Origin: Nostoc piscinale CENA21
GTDB lineage: Bacteria; Cyanobacteriota; Cyanobacteriia; Cyanobacteriales; Nostocaceae
NCBI RefSeq assembly: GCF_001298445.1
Contig: NZ_CP012036.1
Coordinates: forward strand, 3,811,351-3,875,350
Direction of reading: 5' to 3'
DNA length: 64,000 nucleotides
Shown here one piece after another: positions 38,092-47,201 of the stretch. The notes below the pieces were generated by a model, which worked only from the letters and a program-made list of their open reading frames with translations, was not told where the DNA came from and ran no database searches. The position numbers and the translations under genes were made by a program. Each line of letters opens with the position of its first letter. Position 1 is the stretch's first letter.

Positions 38092-38454
38092 ATGAATATA
38101 GAGAGGATTTTCAAGAGTACTGATTTTTTTCAACCTACAGATAGTGAACCAATTCGTTCAGTTGTCACGGCATCACCAAATGCTGTTGTAGTTGCATGGT
38201 ATGTCAAACCCGGACAAGAAATTGGAGCGCACATTCATCCTAATGGTCAGGATACTTGGACAATATTATCCGGTAGTGGTGAATATTATTTAGATATAGA
38301 CGGTTCTCGCAAAATAATTACCACCGGAGATGTGGTTGTAGCACCACTCCAATGTGTTCATGGTGTGTTCAATCATGGTGATGAACCTTTGATATTTATC
38401 TCTGTGGTGACACCTTATGAGGCGGGATATGAACCTGTGACCATGAAATCTTAA
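38092..38454 (+). CDS. Small cupin-domain protein
   Basis: A 120-residue single cupin_2 barrel. Motif 1 is GAHIHPNGQDTWTILSGSGEY, providing two His and a possible third ligand. Motif 2 is GDVVVAPLQCVHGVFN, with the final His. Metal-binding single cupins of this size have very varied roles (isomerase, dioxygenase, sugar or regulatory binding), so the reaction is not assigned. ATG 38092 follows an AT-rich promoter region; the next gene is convergent. Confidence 0.87.
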   Translation: MNIERIFKSTDFFQPTDSEPIRSVVTASPNAVVVAWYVKPGQEIGAHIHPNGQDTWTILSGSGEYYLDIDGSRKIITTGDVVVAPLQCVHGVFNHGDEPLIFISVVTPYEAGYEPVTMKS

Positions 38455-38557
38455 ACAGCCTTAATCAAGAGTGCTGAGTTGAAAGTGCTGAGTGCTGAGT
38501 TTTGTAAATCTAAATGAGTTAAAAATTAATAAAGATATTTAAGATAAAAATTAATTT

Positions 38558-38998
38558 TTATTTTTGGGCGGGCTTATAAAACACCTGCGGAATGCTGGGC
38601 AAATAATATAGGATAGCCAATACACAGGCAATTTGAATTGCACTTAACCCAAATAAAGTATGAAAATCTGGTTTGAGAAAATCAATAAAAAACCGAAAAA
38701 TTACGTAGGAAATTAAATAAAATTTAAACAACTCACCACTGCGATACAGTAGTAAGCTGAATTGCTGGGAATTTTGCCAAATTAAATCTAGATGTTGTAA
38801 AGCAACTAACACCTGAGCACCAATCAAAGCACCCAGCATCCCACCCAGGATCACCGAACTGCGTTGACGAGGAGCGATCGCATCTTTGCGGACATTGCAC
38901 AATAGTAAACGAAAAGCCACAGCATAGGCTAAGGATTCAAATAAAAGATGTGGATGAATCCGTAATGAGCCTAACTAAAAATATACCGGGAAATTCAC
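38558..38998 (-). pseudogene. Degraded prolipoprotein diacylglyceryl transferase-like (Lgt) gene
   Basis: The frame from GTG 38998 reads NFPVYF, then TAG (38975-38977), then LGSLRIHPHLLFESLAYAV, continuing open to 38558. The N-terminal text and the C-terminal GELFKFYLISYVIFRFFIDF plus LFGLSAIQ match Lgt, the membrane enzyme that transfers diacylglycerol to lipoproteins. The central catalytic section of Lgt, including the HGG and conserved Arg segments (about 80-100 residues), is missing. With a nonsense codon and an internal deletion it should be inactive. A functional short relative starting at GTG 38925 or ATG-like codons later is the alternative reading. Confidence 0.65.
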
Positions 38999-39140
38999 AA
39001 ATTGCGCTGTTTGTGTCATATCGTCCAATACGGTTTAGTGAAGAAAGTTTTCTTATGGAGACAAGGGAACAGTAGGAGAACAAAATTATGCCTTCCCCAA
39101 ACTACGGCTTGGGAAAGGCATCGGAAAAAAGGTGAAATTA

Positions 39141-39653
39141 TCAGTGTTTAATTTCTAAATTTAGGATGTAACATCCTATTTGGACTTTTTCTGCCCACAA
39201 TTCATACTCTAGGCGCAAGTGTTCCGGGAATTGTTTACCCGTAAGTTTCAATGTTTTTGTAAAATTTCGTAAGCGAATGGGATTATTTGGTTGTAAAGAT
39301 TCCGTGGGCAACCAATAACGGCTGACACCGTATATCCCTTGTTCCCAGAAGTGGCGGTAACTTACTTGGCCATTACCTTGCATAGTCATAATCACCCGAT
39401 ATGGAGAAATTTCCAGCCACAAAACTCTGGGACTACTGGGAATGTAGGCAGCGTTTTTTCTCTGAGGCAAAATTTCTTCTGTATTCAGAGAAGTTTCTAC
39501 TTCACAAGTAATGAGAGGCGGTGCAGTTAAAAGTAAGTGAAATCGTTCTGTATCTTTCTGATACAATGTTCCGGCAGTTTCGACCACTGACCAGAACGGC
39601 AGGTCAGTGGAAACTAGTGATAAGCACACAGGCTTGCGATGATAGGTCAGCAT
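39141..39653 (-). CDS. Conserved cyanobacterial protein of unknown function
   Basis: A 170-residue soluble, beta-rich protein. Text such as LLLTAPPLITCEVETSLN, VLWLEISPYRVIMTMQGNG and SRYWLPTESLQ alternates hydrophobic strands with charged turns, and the C-terminus is LEYELWAEKVQIGCYILNLEI. No signal peptide or catalytic motif was recognised. It is a monocistronic minus-strand gene. The long spacer upstream (39654-40389) should contain its promoter. Confidence 0.7.
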   Translation of the reverse strand: MLTYHRKPVCLSLVSTDLPFWSVVETAGTLYQKDTERFHLLLTAPPLITCEVETSLNTEEILPQRKNAAYIPSSPRVLWLEISPYRVIMTMQGNGQVSYRHFWEQGIYGVSRYWLPTESLQPNNPIRLRNFTKTLKLTGKQFPEHLRLEYELWAEKVQIGCYILNLEIKH

Positions 39654-40389
39654 GGGAGCAGTATGGGCTAACAGCTATTGAATAACAAGATGAAATTAAT
39701 CCAGGGAGTCTAGCAGTCCAGAACCAGCAACTAAATAGTAAAACATGCTTAATCTTAACTGAATATCCTGATTTGGTAAGCTAAATATCTCAACATAAAA
39801 ATAAGTTAAATCTAAATTCAAGTATTGCAAACAACATTTTTTTTTTTGATAAAGGTAACTTTAAACACCGTGAATAAATACTTATAGTTTGATGAATGTT
39901 ATATTTTGCAACAAATGATGAAAATACTACAGTCGTTTTGACGACAGTAGATACACTGTTTGGAATAGTTAGGAAGAATTTCTCTAGCTAGGAAAGGAAG
40001 GGATTTGGCAATCTAAAAGAAAGAATGCTGTTACTTAGCATTCAAAAAATACAAGACATAGTTTGAGTATCTCTTAAAAAGGTCAACTTGCCACAAATCA
40101 ACATTTAAATTTATGATGCAACTGTCTCAGTAAATTTAATATGACAAAATAACAATGGGATACTAGAGAAAAAGTACTAACAACTGAATCGAGAATCCGA
40201 AAAGACCAGAAATATAGCAATCTTCAATGATTGACAAACATCTATCCCTTGTCTCTTTTGTTCACATATCAAATAAGGTTGCTATATAGTTGAGGCTTGT
40301 AACTCTATCACCTATCACCTGCTTGCTATAAAACAAATTTGTAGTCAATAGATTTTGGTGATCACCTAAAAAATCACTCAGTTTGCCTT
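39654..40389. other. Long intergenic region upstream of the debranching enzyme
   Basis: About 735 AT-rich bases between divergent genes. No tRNA, palindromic element or ORF with support. Two short tracts (cacctatcacctgc, near 40310) resemble degenerate heptamer repeats. Confidence 0.35.
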
Positions 40390-42372
40390 ATGTGTATGGA
40401 ATTTGGGCGGGAAATCTGCGGCAATCTCGACATCGCAGAAACACGGGAATGGTTAGTGACCAATGGCATAGGTGGTTATGCTTCTGGGACGGTGGCAGGG
40501 TTACTGACTCGGCGGTATCACGGCTTACTCATTGCGGCTTTACACCCGCCTTTAGGTCGTACTTTACTGTTGGCAAAACTAGATGAAACTGTATTGTATG
40601 GCGATCGCACTTATCCTCTACACACAAATCGCTGGGCAAATCAAACTGTGAGTCCCCAAGGTTATCAACACATTGAATCTTTTGCCTTGGAAGGGACAAT
40701 TCCCCTGTGGCGATTGGCTGTGGCTGATGCTTTGCTAGAAAAGCGCATCTGGATGCAGTTAGGCGCAAACACCACATATATCCAATACACTCTGCGGCGT
40801 GCTACCCAACCTGTGCAACTAACCCTCAAAGCAATGGTAAATTACCGCGATTATCACAGCGACACCCACTGCAATGGTTGGCAAATGTCGGTGGAAGCAG
40901 TCGAACAAGGAATTTGTGTGACGGCTGATCCCGGTACTAAACCATTTTATTTGTTGAGTGACAAAGGCAGTGCCACACTTGTTCACAACTGGTATTATGA
41001 CTTTGACTTGGCAGTAGAACGTTATCGCGGTTTAAACGACAAAGAAGACCATCTCCACGCTGCCACCTTCGCTGTGACTCTCCATCCTGGGGAAGCAGTC
41101 ACCTTTGTTGCCAGCACCGAAAAACAAATTGATTTACATGGTGAAACAGCACTGAAATTACGGCGCACTCAAGAACAGAAACTATTAGGAATTTGGCAGA
41201 GTAATCGACCCATTACAGCACAAGAGTCTCCCGCCTGGATTAAACATTTGGTACTGGCGGCTGACCAGTTTATTGTTGACCGTTCTGTACCAGAAGAATC
41301 TCACGGCAAAACTATCATCGCTGGTTATCCCTGGTTTAGTGATTGGGGAAGGGACACCATGATTAGTTTACCTGGGTTGACAATTGCCACTGGTCGACCA
41401 GAAGTAGCACGGGCAATTCTCCGCACTTTTGCCAAGTATGTCAATCAGGGAATGCTACCCAATCGCTTTCCTGATGTTGGTGAAGAGCCAGAATACAATA
41501 CAGTCGATGCGACACTGTGGTATTTTGAAGCAATTCGCGCCTACGACAATGCCACCAACGACGATCATTTACTAAGTGAACTGTTTCCCGTACTGGCAGA
41601 TATTATTTATTGGCACTGTCGCGGCACACGCTATGGTATACACCTTGATCCCACCGATGGTTTACTTTATGCAGGTGAGACAGGTACCCAACTCACTTGG
41701 ATGGATGCCAAAGTCGGAGATTGGGTAGTGACACCGCGAATTGGTAAACCAGTAGAAGTCAATGCACTGTGGTATAATTCCCTACGCACAATGGCTAAGT
41801 TTGCCCGTCAATTAGGTAAACCCCATCAAGAATATGAAGCAATGGCAGACCGCGCCTTAGCGAGATTTTCCCGCTTTTGGAATGAGGCGTTGGGTTACTG
41901 CTATGACGTGATTGATAGTCCTGATGGAGATGATGGGGCGTTGCGTCCAAATCAAATTTTTGCTGTATCGTTACCAGAAAGCCCCCTTACCTCTGCCCAA
42001 CAAAAGAGTGTGGTAGATGTTTGTGGCAGAATGCTGCTGACTTCTCATGGATTGCGATCGCTCTCCCCTGAACATCCCCAATATCAGGGAATATACGGTG
42101 GTAATCAGTATCTTCGTGATGGTGCTTACCATCAGGGGACTGTTTGGGGTTGGTTGTTGGGGCCATTCGTCCTCGCCCATTTACGTGTTTACAAAAATCC
42201 ACAACAGGCGCGGCAATTCTTAGAACCAATGGCAAATCATCTCACCGCATCCGGTGTTGGCAGTCTCAGCGAAATTTTTGATGGCGATGCACCAATGACT
42301 CCGCGCGGCTGTACTGCCCAGGCTTGGACGGTGGCGGAGGTTTTACGTGCTTGGTTGGCGACGGAGGGGTAG
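40390..42372 (+). CDS. Glycogen debranching enzyme, amylo-alpha-1,6-glucosidase type
   Basis: A 660-residue two-domain protein. The N-terminal GDE_N domain begins REICGNLDIAETREWLVTNG and GTVAGLLTRRYHGLLIAAL. The C-terminal six-hairpin (alpha/alpha)6 domain contains WFSDWGRDTMISLPGL (catalytic acid region), then EYNTVDATLWYFEA and GQYLRDGAYHQGT-type text (NQYLRDGAYHQGTVWGWL). It should hydrolyse alpha-1,6 branch stubs of glycogen, or a related oligosaccharide. ATG 40396 (MEFGREICG) is an alternative start. It is not in an operon with other glycogen genes. Confidence 0.92.
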   Translation: MCMEFGREICGNLDIAETREWLVTNGIGGYASGTVAGLLTRRYHGLLIAALHPPLGRTLLLAKLDETVLYGDRTYPLHTNRWANQTVSPQGYQHIESFALEGTIPLWRLAVADALLEKRIWMQLGANTTYIQYTLRRATQPVQLTLKAMVNYRDYHSDTHCNGWQMSVEAVEQGICVTADPGTKPFYLLSDKGSATLVHNWYYDFDLAVERYRGLNDKEDHLHAATFAVTLHPGEAVTFVASTEKQIDLHGETALKLRRTQEQKLLGIWQSNRPITAQESPAWIKHLVLAADQFIVDRSVPEESHGKTIIAGYPWFSDWGRDTMISLPGLTIATGRPEVARAILRTFAKYVNQGMLPNRFPDVGEEPEYNTVDATLWYFEAIRAYDNATNDDHLLSELFPVLADIIYWHCRGTRYGIHLDPTDGLLYAGETGTQLTWMDAKVGDWVVTPRIGKPVEVNALWYNSLRTMAKFARQLGKPHQEYEAMADRALARFSRFWNEALGYCYDVIDSPDGDDGALRPNQIFAVSLPESPLTSAQQKSVVDVCGRMLLTSHGLRSLSPEHPQYQGIYGGNQYLRDGAYHQGTVWGWLLGPFVLAHLRVYKNPQQARQFLEPMANHLTASGVGSLSEIFDGDAPMTPRGCTAQAWTVAEVLRAWLATEG

Positions 42373-42611
42373 GGGATGTGGGGGACGAGGGGGACAAGGG
42401 AAGGGAGAGATTGGAATATCCTGATCAAGCTGTTTGATGTTTTTGATTGTATAATCAGACACAAATGCGGTGTTATAATGTATTAAAGAACGAACCGCAA
42501 AGGACGCAAAGGACACGAAGTTATCAGAGTTTGAGAGAAAATTGCATACGGCGTTAAGTAATTAGCATTTCATCACCCTTACACCCCACACCCGCACACC
42601 CCTAAAGAGAG

Positions 42612-44237
42612 ATGAGCAATTTTCAACAATCGGGAACTCATAGCAGCGAGAATCAGCAATACGCTTCTTTGATAGAACAACTTGATTTGATGATTCGGGC
42701 GCGGTATCCCTTACTGTATGTGATTTCTGTGGAAGAAGAACCTGTAGAGGAAGTGCTGTTGCAAGTTGCAGCGCGTTCTGCGCCTCAGCGACAGGTGTTA
42801 TTTTGGGATATTGTGCGGGGTTGGAGTGACAATGGTGCAGATAAAGGTTCTGTGATGGCGGCTTTATTACGCATTGCCAAAGCTGACTCGCAAACAGCAG
42901 CGATGTTTGTGCTGCGAGATTTGCATCCGTTTGTGAAAAATCCTACCACTGAGAAGAATGCACCCATTGTCAGGGAATTACGCAACTTAGCGCGGGAGTT
43001 AAAGCGATCGCGTAAAACTATCATCACCACCAGTCACACTTTAGAACTTCCCGATGAACTACTACAAGAGGTGACAGTTGTTGATTTTCCCTTGCCCAGT
43101 GTCAGCGAAATCGATTATTTAATTACCCAGTTAGTAGTTCCAGATAAATTAAATATTGCTGGCTTGGCGCGAGAACAATTAATCAAAGCTTGTCAAGGTT
43201 TAAGCCGCACTCGCATTTCTAGGGTTTTGGCAAAAGCTTTAGCCGCCAAACAGCAGGTAAATGAGTCTGATATTGATGGTGTGTTGGAAGAGAAAAAACA
43301 AGCAATTCGCCAAACTGGGATTTTAGAGTTTTTCACACCCCAAGAATCACTCAAGCGCGTTGGGGGATTAGATCAACTCAAACAATGGGTATTGATGCGC
43401 CAAGATGCTTTTACAGAAGAAGCCAGACGCTACGGTATTCCTAATCCCAAAGGTATGTTGCTGGTAGGGATACAGGGAACGGGTAAATCCCTCTCTGCCA
43501 AAACCATCGCCCATGAATGGCGTTTACCTCTACTGAGATTAGATTCCGGGCGGTTATTTGGCGGAATTGTGGGTGAAAGCGAAAGCCGTGTACGCCAAAT
43601 GATTCAGCTAACCGAAGCAATGGCACCTTGCGTTTTGTGGATTGATGAAATTGACAAAGCCTTTGGCAATATTACCAGTGGGGTTGATGGTGATTCCGGG
43701 ACATCGCGGCGGGTATTTGGCAGCTTAATTACTTGGATGCAGGAGAAAACCAGCCCAGTTTTTATTGTCGCCACCGCCAATAACGTGCAGATATTACCAG
43801 CAGAGTTGTTACGCAAAGGAAGATTTGATGAGATTTTCTTTTTGAATCTACCCACAGAAACCGAACGTCAAGAAATTTTTAAAGTTCATTTGCAACGGTT
43901 ACGCCCCAACCGCCTGCGAGAATTTAATTTAGCTTCATTAGCTAAACAAACTGCAAACTTCAGTGGTGCGGAAATTGAGCAAGTAATTATTGATGCTATG
44001 CACCAAGCATTTTCAACAAGAATAGAAGGACAACGGCGAGACTTCAATACAGAAGATATTTTACAGGCTGTAGCACAGACTGTACCTTTAGCTGCGATCG
44101 CCCGCAATCAAATAGAAGCCTTAAAGCAATGGGCAGCAGAAGCAGGTGCAAGGCCAGCTTCCAACGATATTCAGTTAGTGGAGGAATTAAAGCACTACTC
44201 AACCCAACAAGGAATAGGGCCATTAGAAGTTGATTAA
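42612..44237 (+). CDS. AAA ATPase of the Ycf46 type
   Basis: A 541-residue chloroplast/cyanobacterial AAA protein (Ycf46-like). A helical N-terminal half (residues about 20-250) with IRARYPLLYVISVEEEPVEE leads to one AAA module: Walker A GIQGTGKSL (about 286-294), Walker B VLWIDEIDKAF, sensor-type TSRRVFGSLITWMQEK and an arginine-finger region ELLRKGRFDE. It may remodel protein complexes, perhaps linked to carbon or inorganic-nutrient metabolism; the exact substrate is unknown. It is followed by a DUF1257 gene, and its usual third partner DUF2997 is found 4.8 kb away in opposite orientation. Confidence 0.88.
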   Translation: MSNFQQSGTHSSENQQYASLIEQLDLMIRARYPLLYVISVEEEPVEEVLLQVAARSAPQRQVLFWDIVRGWSDNGADKGSVMAALLRIAKADSQTAAMFVLRDLHPFVKNPTTEKNAPIVRELRNLARELKRSRKTIITTSHTLELPDELLQEVTVVDFPLPSVSEIDYLITQLVVPDKLNIAGLAREQLIKACQGLSRTRISRVLAKALAAKQQVNESDIDGVLEEKKQAIRQTGILEFFTPQESLKRVGGLDQLKQWVLMRQDAFTEEARRYGIPNPKGMLLVGIQGTGKSLSAKTIAHEWRLPLLRLDSGRLFGGIVGESESRVRQMIQLTEAMAPCVLWIDEIDKAFGNITSGVDGDSGTSRRVFGSLITWMQEKTSPVFIVATANNVQILPAELLRKGRFDEIFFLNLPTETERQEIFKVHLQRLRPNRLREFNLASLAKQTANFSGAEIEQVIIDAMHQAFSTRIEGQRRDFNTEDILQAVAQTVPLAAIARNQIEALKQWAAEAGARPASNDIQLVEELKHYSTQQGIGPLEVD

Positions 44238-44307
44238 AATAAAAAAAAACTCTGCGCCCTCCGCGTCTTGGCGGTTCTGTTTTTTAACCTAGAATCTAAC
44301 ATCAATT

Positions 44308-44682
44308 ATGTCTCATTTTACAACTATCAAAGTTCAAATAAAACGCGGTGAAATTCTCCATGAAGTGTTGCAAGAACTAGGCTATCAAGTTGAATGCAAC
44401 ACAGATGTACGCGGATATCGAGGCGATAAAACTCAAGCCGAGTATGTAATTCGCCAAAAAAATGGTTATGACTTAGGTTTTCGCCGCAATGGTGAAAATT
44501 ACGAAATAGTTGCTGACTTTTGGGGAGCAAAAATTAATGAACAAAAGTTTGTTAACTCCATCAGCCAAAAATATGCACATAAAACCTTGATGGCAACAGT
44601 GCAAGAACAAGGCTTTAATGTTGAGGACGAAGAAGTATTAGCAGATGGAACAGTGCGAGTTGTAGTAGGGCGTTGGGTGTAA
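44308..44682 (+). CDS. DUF1257 (Ycf35-like) protein
   Basis: A 124-residue small protein of the DUF1257/Ycf35 family, conserved in cyanobacteria and some plastids. It begins MSHFTTIKVQIKRGEILHEV and ends VRVVVGRWV, with KTQAEYVIRQKNGYDLGF in the middle. The function is not established. Its repeated co-occurrence with an AAA ATPase and with DUF2997 suggests one complex. It lies 70 bases after the AAA gene and probably shares its mRNA; a strong terminator follows at 44700-44732. Confidence 0.9.
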   Translation: MSHFTTIKVQIKRGEILHEVLQELGYQVECNTDVRGYRGDKTQAEYVIRQKNGYDLGFRRNGENYEIVADFWGAKINEQKFVNSISQKYAHKTLMATVQEQGFNVEDEEVLADGTVRVVVGRWV

Positions 44683-44699
44683 TTTATTTGTAAGAAACG

Positions 44700-44732
44700 A
44701 GATCCCCGAATTCTTTAAGAATTCGGGGATCT
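44700..44732 (+). terminator. Terminator hairpin after the DUF1257 gene
   Basis: A perfect 16-bp inverted repeat pairs 44700-44715 with 44717-44732 (agatccccgaattctt/aagaattcggggatct, one-base centre). It is a close relative of the hairpin at 63176-63208, so this repeat family seems reused as a terminator in convergent spacers. Confidence 0.7.
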
Positions 44733-44856
44733 GAACCTATTTGTAGTTAACGTCAGTTCGGGTTAAGACGATTTCGTTGCTAGTTGTACGAAAGAATAGA
44801 AGTTTCAGCCAGCGATTGAATCATGGTTTCAGCTTATACCGAACTTACGTTAGTTA

Positions 44857-45648
44857 TTACAAATCTGAACGAATAATTAGCGGAATTTGATAGTACCATC
44901 TACGTCTAATTTCTTTACCAGGAATCATGGGTAGAGAACCCATAGGTGATGCCTCAAAAGTAAATTGAGATGATTCAAATGTTGATGCAATCCATCCAAA
45001 TTGCTTGTAAATATCAAAAACTCTATCCTTTCTATCCTTCAAGTTAGGCTTATAAAGATGGGAGAGATGATTTCTTTTTTCATCAAAAAGCCAGCCTTTC
45101 TCTAGTAGTATGCGTTTTTGTACACTATATCCAAAATGATTATTGCTAAATTTTACCCAAAGTTGATCAATTGTTCGCAGATCCGTTTGTGATAAATCAA
45201 TCAAATCGAGGTAATGGAAATACGTTTGAGATTTCTTCCCTACAGCTTCCTGAATTTTTTCATTAGTTTCTAAGTTAGCTTGTAGCCATTCTCCAGATGC
45301 CAATAAGTTACGTAAATTGCTGTAGTCTACTCCTGCTTCTGACTGTAAAGGAATATGTTGTAGTAAATTTTGTTTTTCATCTTCTGTAGAAGACTGAAAT
45401 AGTAAATCGTAAGCCACCCACTGTAATACTCCCGTTTCAGTTAAAACAATCTGGTTCAAAAGTTCTTGACCTTCTCTACCATATTTGAGAGCATCTGATA
45501 AAGCAGCAATTTTAATTTCCTGCGAATTGCTATCAAGACAACGCTTAACGCCTTCAATTCCACCTAGCACTAAACCATCTATAGGAGGTGGTGCTTGTCC
45601 ACCAAGTACAGCATCATATTCTCTGGGTTGATTAGGATTATCTGGCAT
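44857..45648 (-). CDS. VLGG-tagged protein with degenerate GUN4 domain
   Basis: A 263-residue protein. Residues 1-37 are the shared tag: NQPREYDAVLGG, a PPPIDG linker, then LVLGGIEGVKRCL. Residues about 38-95 form HEAT-like helices (IAALSDALKYGREGQELL). From about 100 a GUN4-like domain starts (YSNLRNLLASGEWLQAN, then IDLSQTDLRTIDQLW, FGYSVQKRIL, GSLPMIPG), more diverged than its neighbour. GUN4 domains bind porphyrins or heme-pathway intermediates, though here only the fold is suggested. An AGAGGT site precedes ATG 45648. It is the last gene of the minus arm of the cluster, 37 bases past the previous tagged gene. Confidence 0.85.
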   Translation of the reverse strand: MPDNPNQPREYDAVLGGQAPPPIDGLVLGGIEGVKRCLDSNSQEIKIAALSDALKYGREGQELLNQIVLTETGVLQWVAYDLLFQSSTEDEKQNLLQHIPLQSEAGVDYSNLRNLLASGEWLQANLETNEKIQEAVGKKSQTYFHYLDLIDLSQTDLRTIDQLWVKFSNNHFGYSVQKRILLEKGWLFDEKRNHLSHLYKPNLKDRKDRVFDIYKQFGWIASTFESSQFTFEASPMGSLPMIPGKEIRRRWYYQIPLIIRSDL

Positions 45649-45685
45649 CGCTTTTTACCTCTGACTCATACCAGTGTTCCCAAAT

Positions 45686-46474
45686 TCAGGCTATTTTGCA
45701 GTTAGCTAATTTCTCTGCAACCGCAGACAGGGTTCTGCAACCTGTCCAAAAGTCCCCTAACCCCCAACCTATAAATGCACCGCCACGGGGTAGGTGTCCC
45801 ACAGGCGCACTTAAATCGAATTTCAAGTCATTCCAATAACGCCAAGCACCTTGAGAAAACCATCCCACACCTTTACCAAAGCGACACCACGCTTCCCAGT
45901 CGGGATTGGATGTACCGCCTACACTTTGCCAGATATGCGTTTGGACAACAAAGCCAAAGCGTCCGTTGCTATATTTTTGCCAGAGACTTTCAATTGTGTT
46001 TAAGTCTGCACAAGGGAAATTTTCAACGTCTGACGAGTCTAAAAATCCTTGTGGTTTGCGATCGCTAATTTGCAGCATCATAGCCGCAGTTTCTTGATCT
46101 GCATCCCGCCATTTTCCCGCAGTTAGTAATTTTTGTAAATTACTGTAGTTTGCGCCAACCGCAGAGATTAAGGCTGGTTCGGTGTCTAGAGAGGATTGTA
46201 ATTTTGCTAATGCTTGTTGTCCTAGTAGTGATGATATTGTGAATTGCAGTTTTTCCGATTCGGGATTGATAATTTCAAACACCAACCTGATTCCCACTTC
46301 ACCATATTTTAAAGCTTCCGCAACAGCTAGAACTTGTTCTTCTACAGAGATAGCACTAGTCAAACGCCGTTTCACACCTGCAATACCACCTAAAACTACT
46401 CCATCTTTTGGCGGTGGTATTTTTCCACCCAGAACTGCATCATATTCTCGCGGTTGATTGAAATTTTCTGACAT
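45686..46474 (-). CDS. VLGG-tagged protein with GUN4 domain
   Basis: A 262-residue protein. The tag (1-37) is NQPREYDAVLGG, a KIPPPKDG linker and VVLGGIAGVKRRL. A HEAT-like stretch (about 40-95, VAEALKYGEVGIRL) follows. GUN4 (about 105-240) is well preserved: YSNLQKLLTAGKWRDADQET, then FPCADLNTIESLWQKYSNG and FGFVVQTHIW, with VGHLPRGG near the end. GUN4 normally binds Mg-protoporphyrin and stimulates Mg-chelatase, but membrane or cytosolic context and ligand are not known for this form. It is 8 bases from the tagged HEAT gene upstream, so they are co-transcribed. Confidence 0.92.
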   Translation of the reverse strand: MSENFNQPREYDAVLGGKIPPPKDGVVLGGIAGVKRRLTSAISVEEQVLAVAEALKYGEVGIRLVFEIINPESEKLQFTISSLLGQQALAKLQSSLDTEPALISAVGANYSNLQKLLTAGKWRDADQETAAMMLQISDRKPQGFLDSSDVENFPCADLNTIESLWQKYSNGRFGFVVQTHIWQSVGGTSNPDWEAWCRFGKGVGWFSQGAWRYWNDLKFDLSAPVGHLPRGGAFIGWGLGDFWTGCRTLSAVAEKLANCKIA

Positions 46475-46482
46475 TGCGGTTG

Positions 46483-47085
46483 TTATTTGGAGAAGGCTTG
46501 CACTCTATCAATACAGCCCCGGTTTACTGCTTCTCGTAAAATATCTGTAATACCTCGTCGTTTAAAGTAAAGTGCTGCATAGTTACGTTGTATGTGCGTA
46601 CCGTTGAACAGGTAATGTCGGATTCTGTCTTGACCCTCATGAGTATTAACTAAGCCAAGTGTAAAGTCAATTAACTTGCAAGTGGCGCTATTACGGTCAT
46701 GTTCTAAATTATCCATTAGTGTATCGATATCAGACATGCCGCCAGCACGCGCCATCGCCACAAAAGCATCATATCTGTCAATTTTATGGCTATATTGCTG
46801 TAGTATTTCTTGTACTATAGGTTCTGGTCGAGAAGCGAGTAGGGAATAAGCTGTATGGCGTACTTTCCATAATCTATCTTCTAATGCCCAGATTACCAGT
46901 TCTAAACCTGCTTCGCCATACTTGAGTGCTTCTTCTAGTGCTGCAATTTTTTGTTCAATTATCGGATTTGCCAAGCGTCTTTTAACACCTTCTAGTCCCC
47001 CTAAGACTACAGCACCAGGAGGTGCATTTTCTTGACCACCAAGCACAGCATCATACACTCTGGGGCGATTATGATTTTCTTTCAT
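46483..47085 (-). CDS. VLGG-tagged HEAT-repeat protein
   Basis: About 200 residues from ATG 47085 (RBS-like CTG/AAAACC weak). The tag is NRPRVYDAVLGGQENAPPG with AVVLGGLEGVKRRL. The rest is HEAT/Armadillo-like helices: QKIAALEEALKYGEAGLELV, then WKVRHTAYSLLA, QEILQQYSHKIDRYDAFVA and a final IRHYLFNGTHIQRNYAA region. No GUN4 or LRR domain follows, so this is the simplest member of the tagged group. It is one gene of a minus-strand series that also includes Hsp70 and GrpE-like genes. Confidence 0.88.
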   Translation of the reverse strand: MKENHNRPRVYDAVLGGQENAPPGAVVLGGLEGVKRRLANPIIEQKIAALEEALKYGEAGLELVIWALEDRLWKVRHTAYSLLASRPEPIVQEILQQYSHKIDRYDAFVAMARAGGMSDIDTLMDNLEHDRNSATCKLIDFTLGLVNTHEGQDRIRHYLFNGTHIQRNYAALYFKRRGITDILREAVNRGCIDRVQAFSK

Positions 47086-47201
47086 CAGGTTTTTACTATT
47101 GAGCCTACTACTTAGTATTCCCAATCACTGAGGTCAGGCGATCGCATTAATATCAAATGATCTTTATTTTTTAAACGAACTGCCAAGGCGCAGAGAGAAG
47201 A

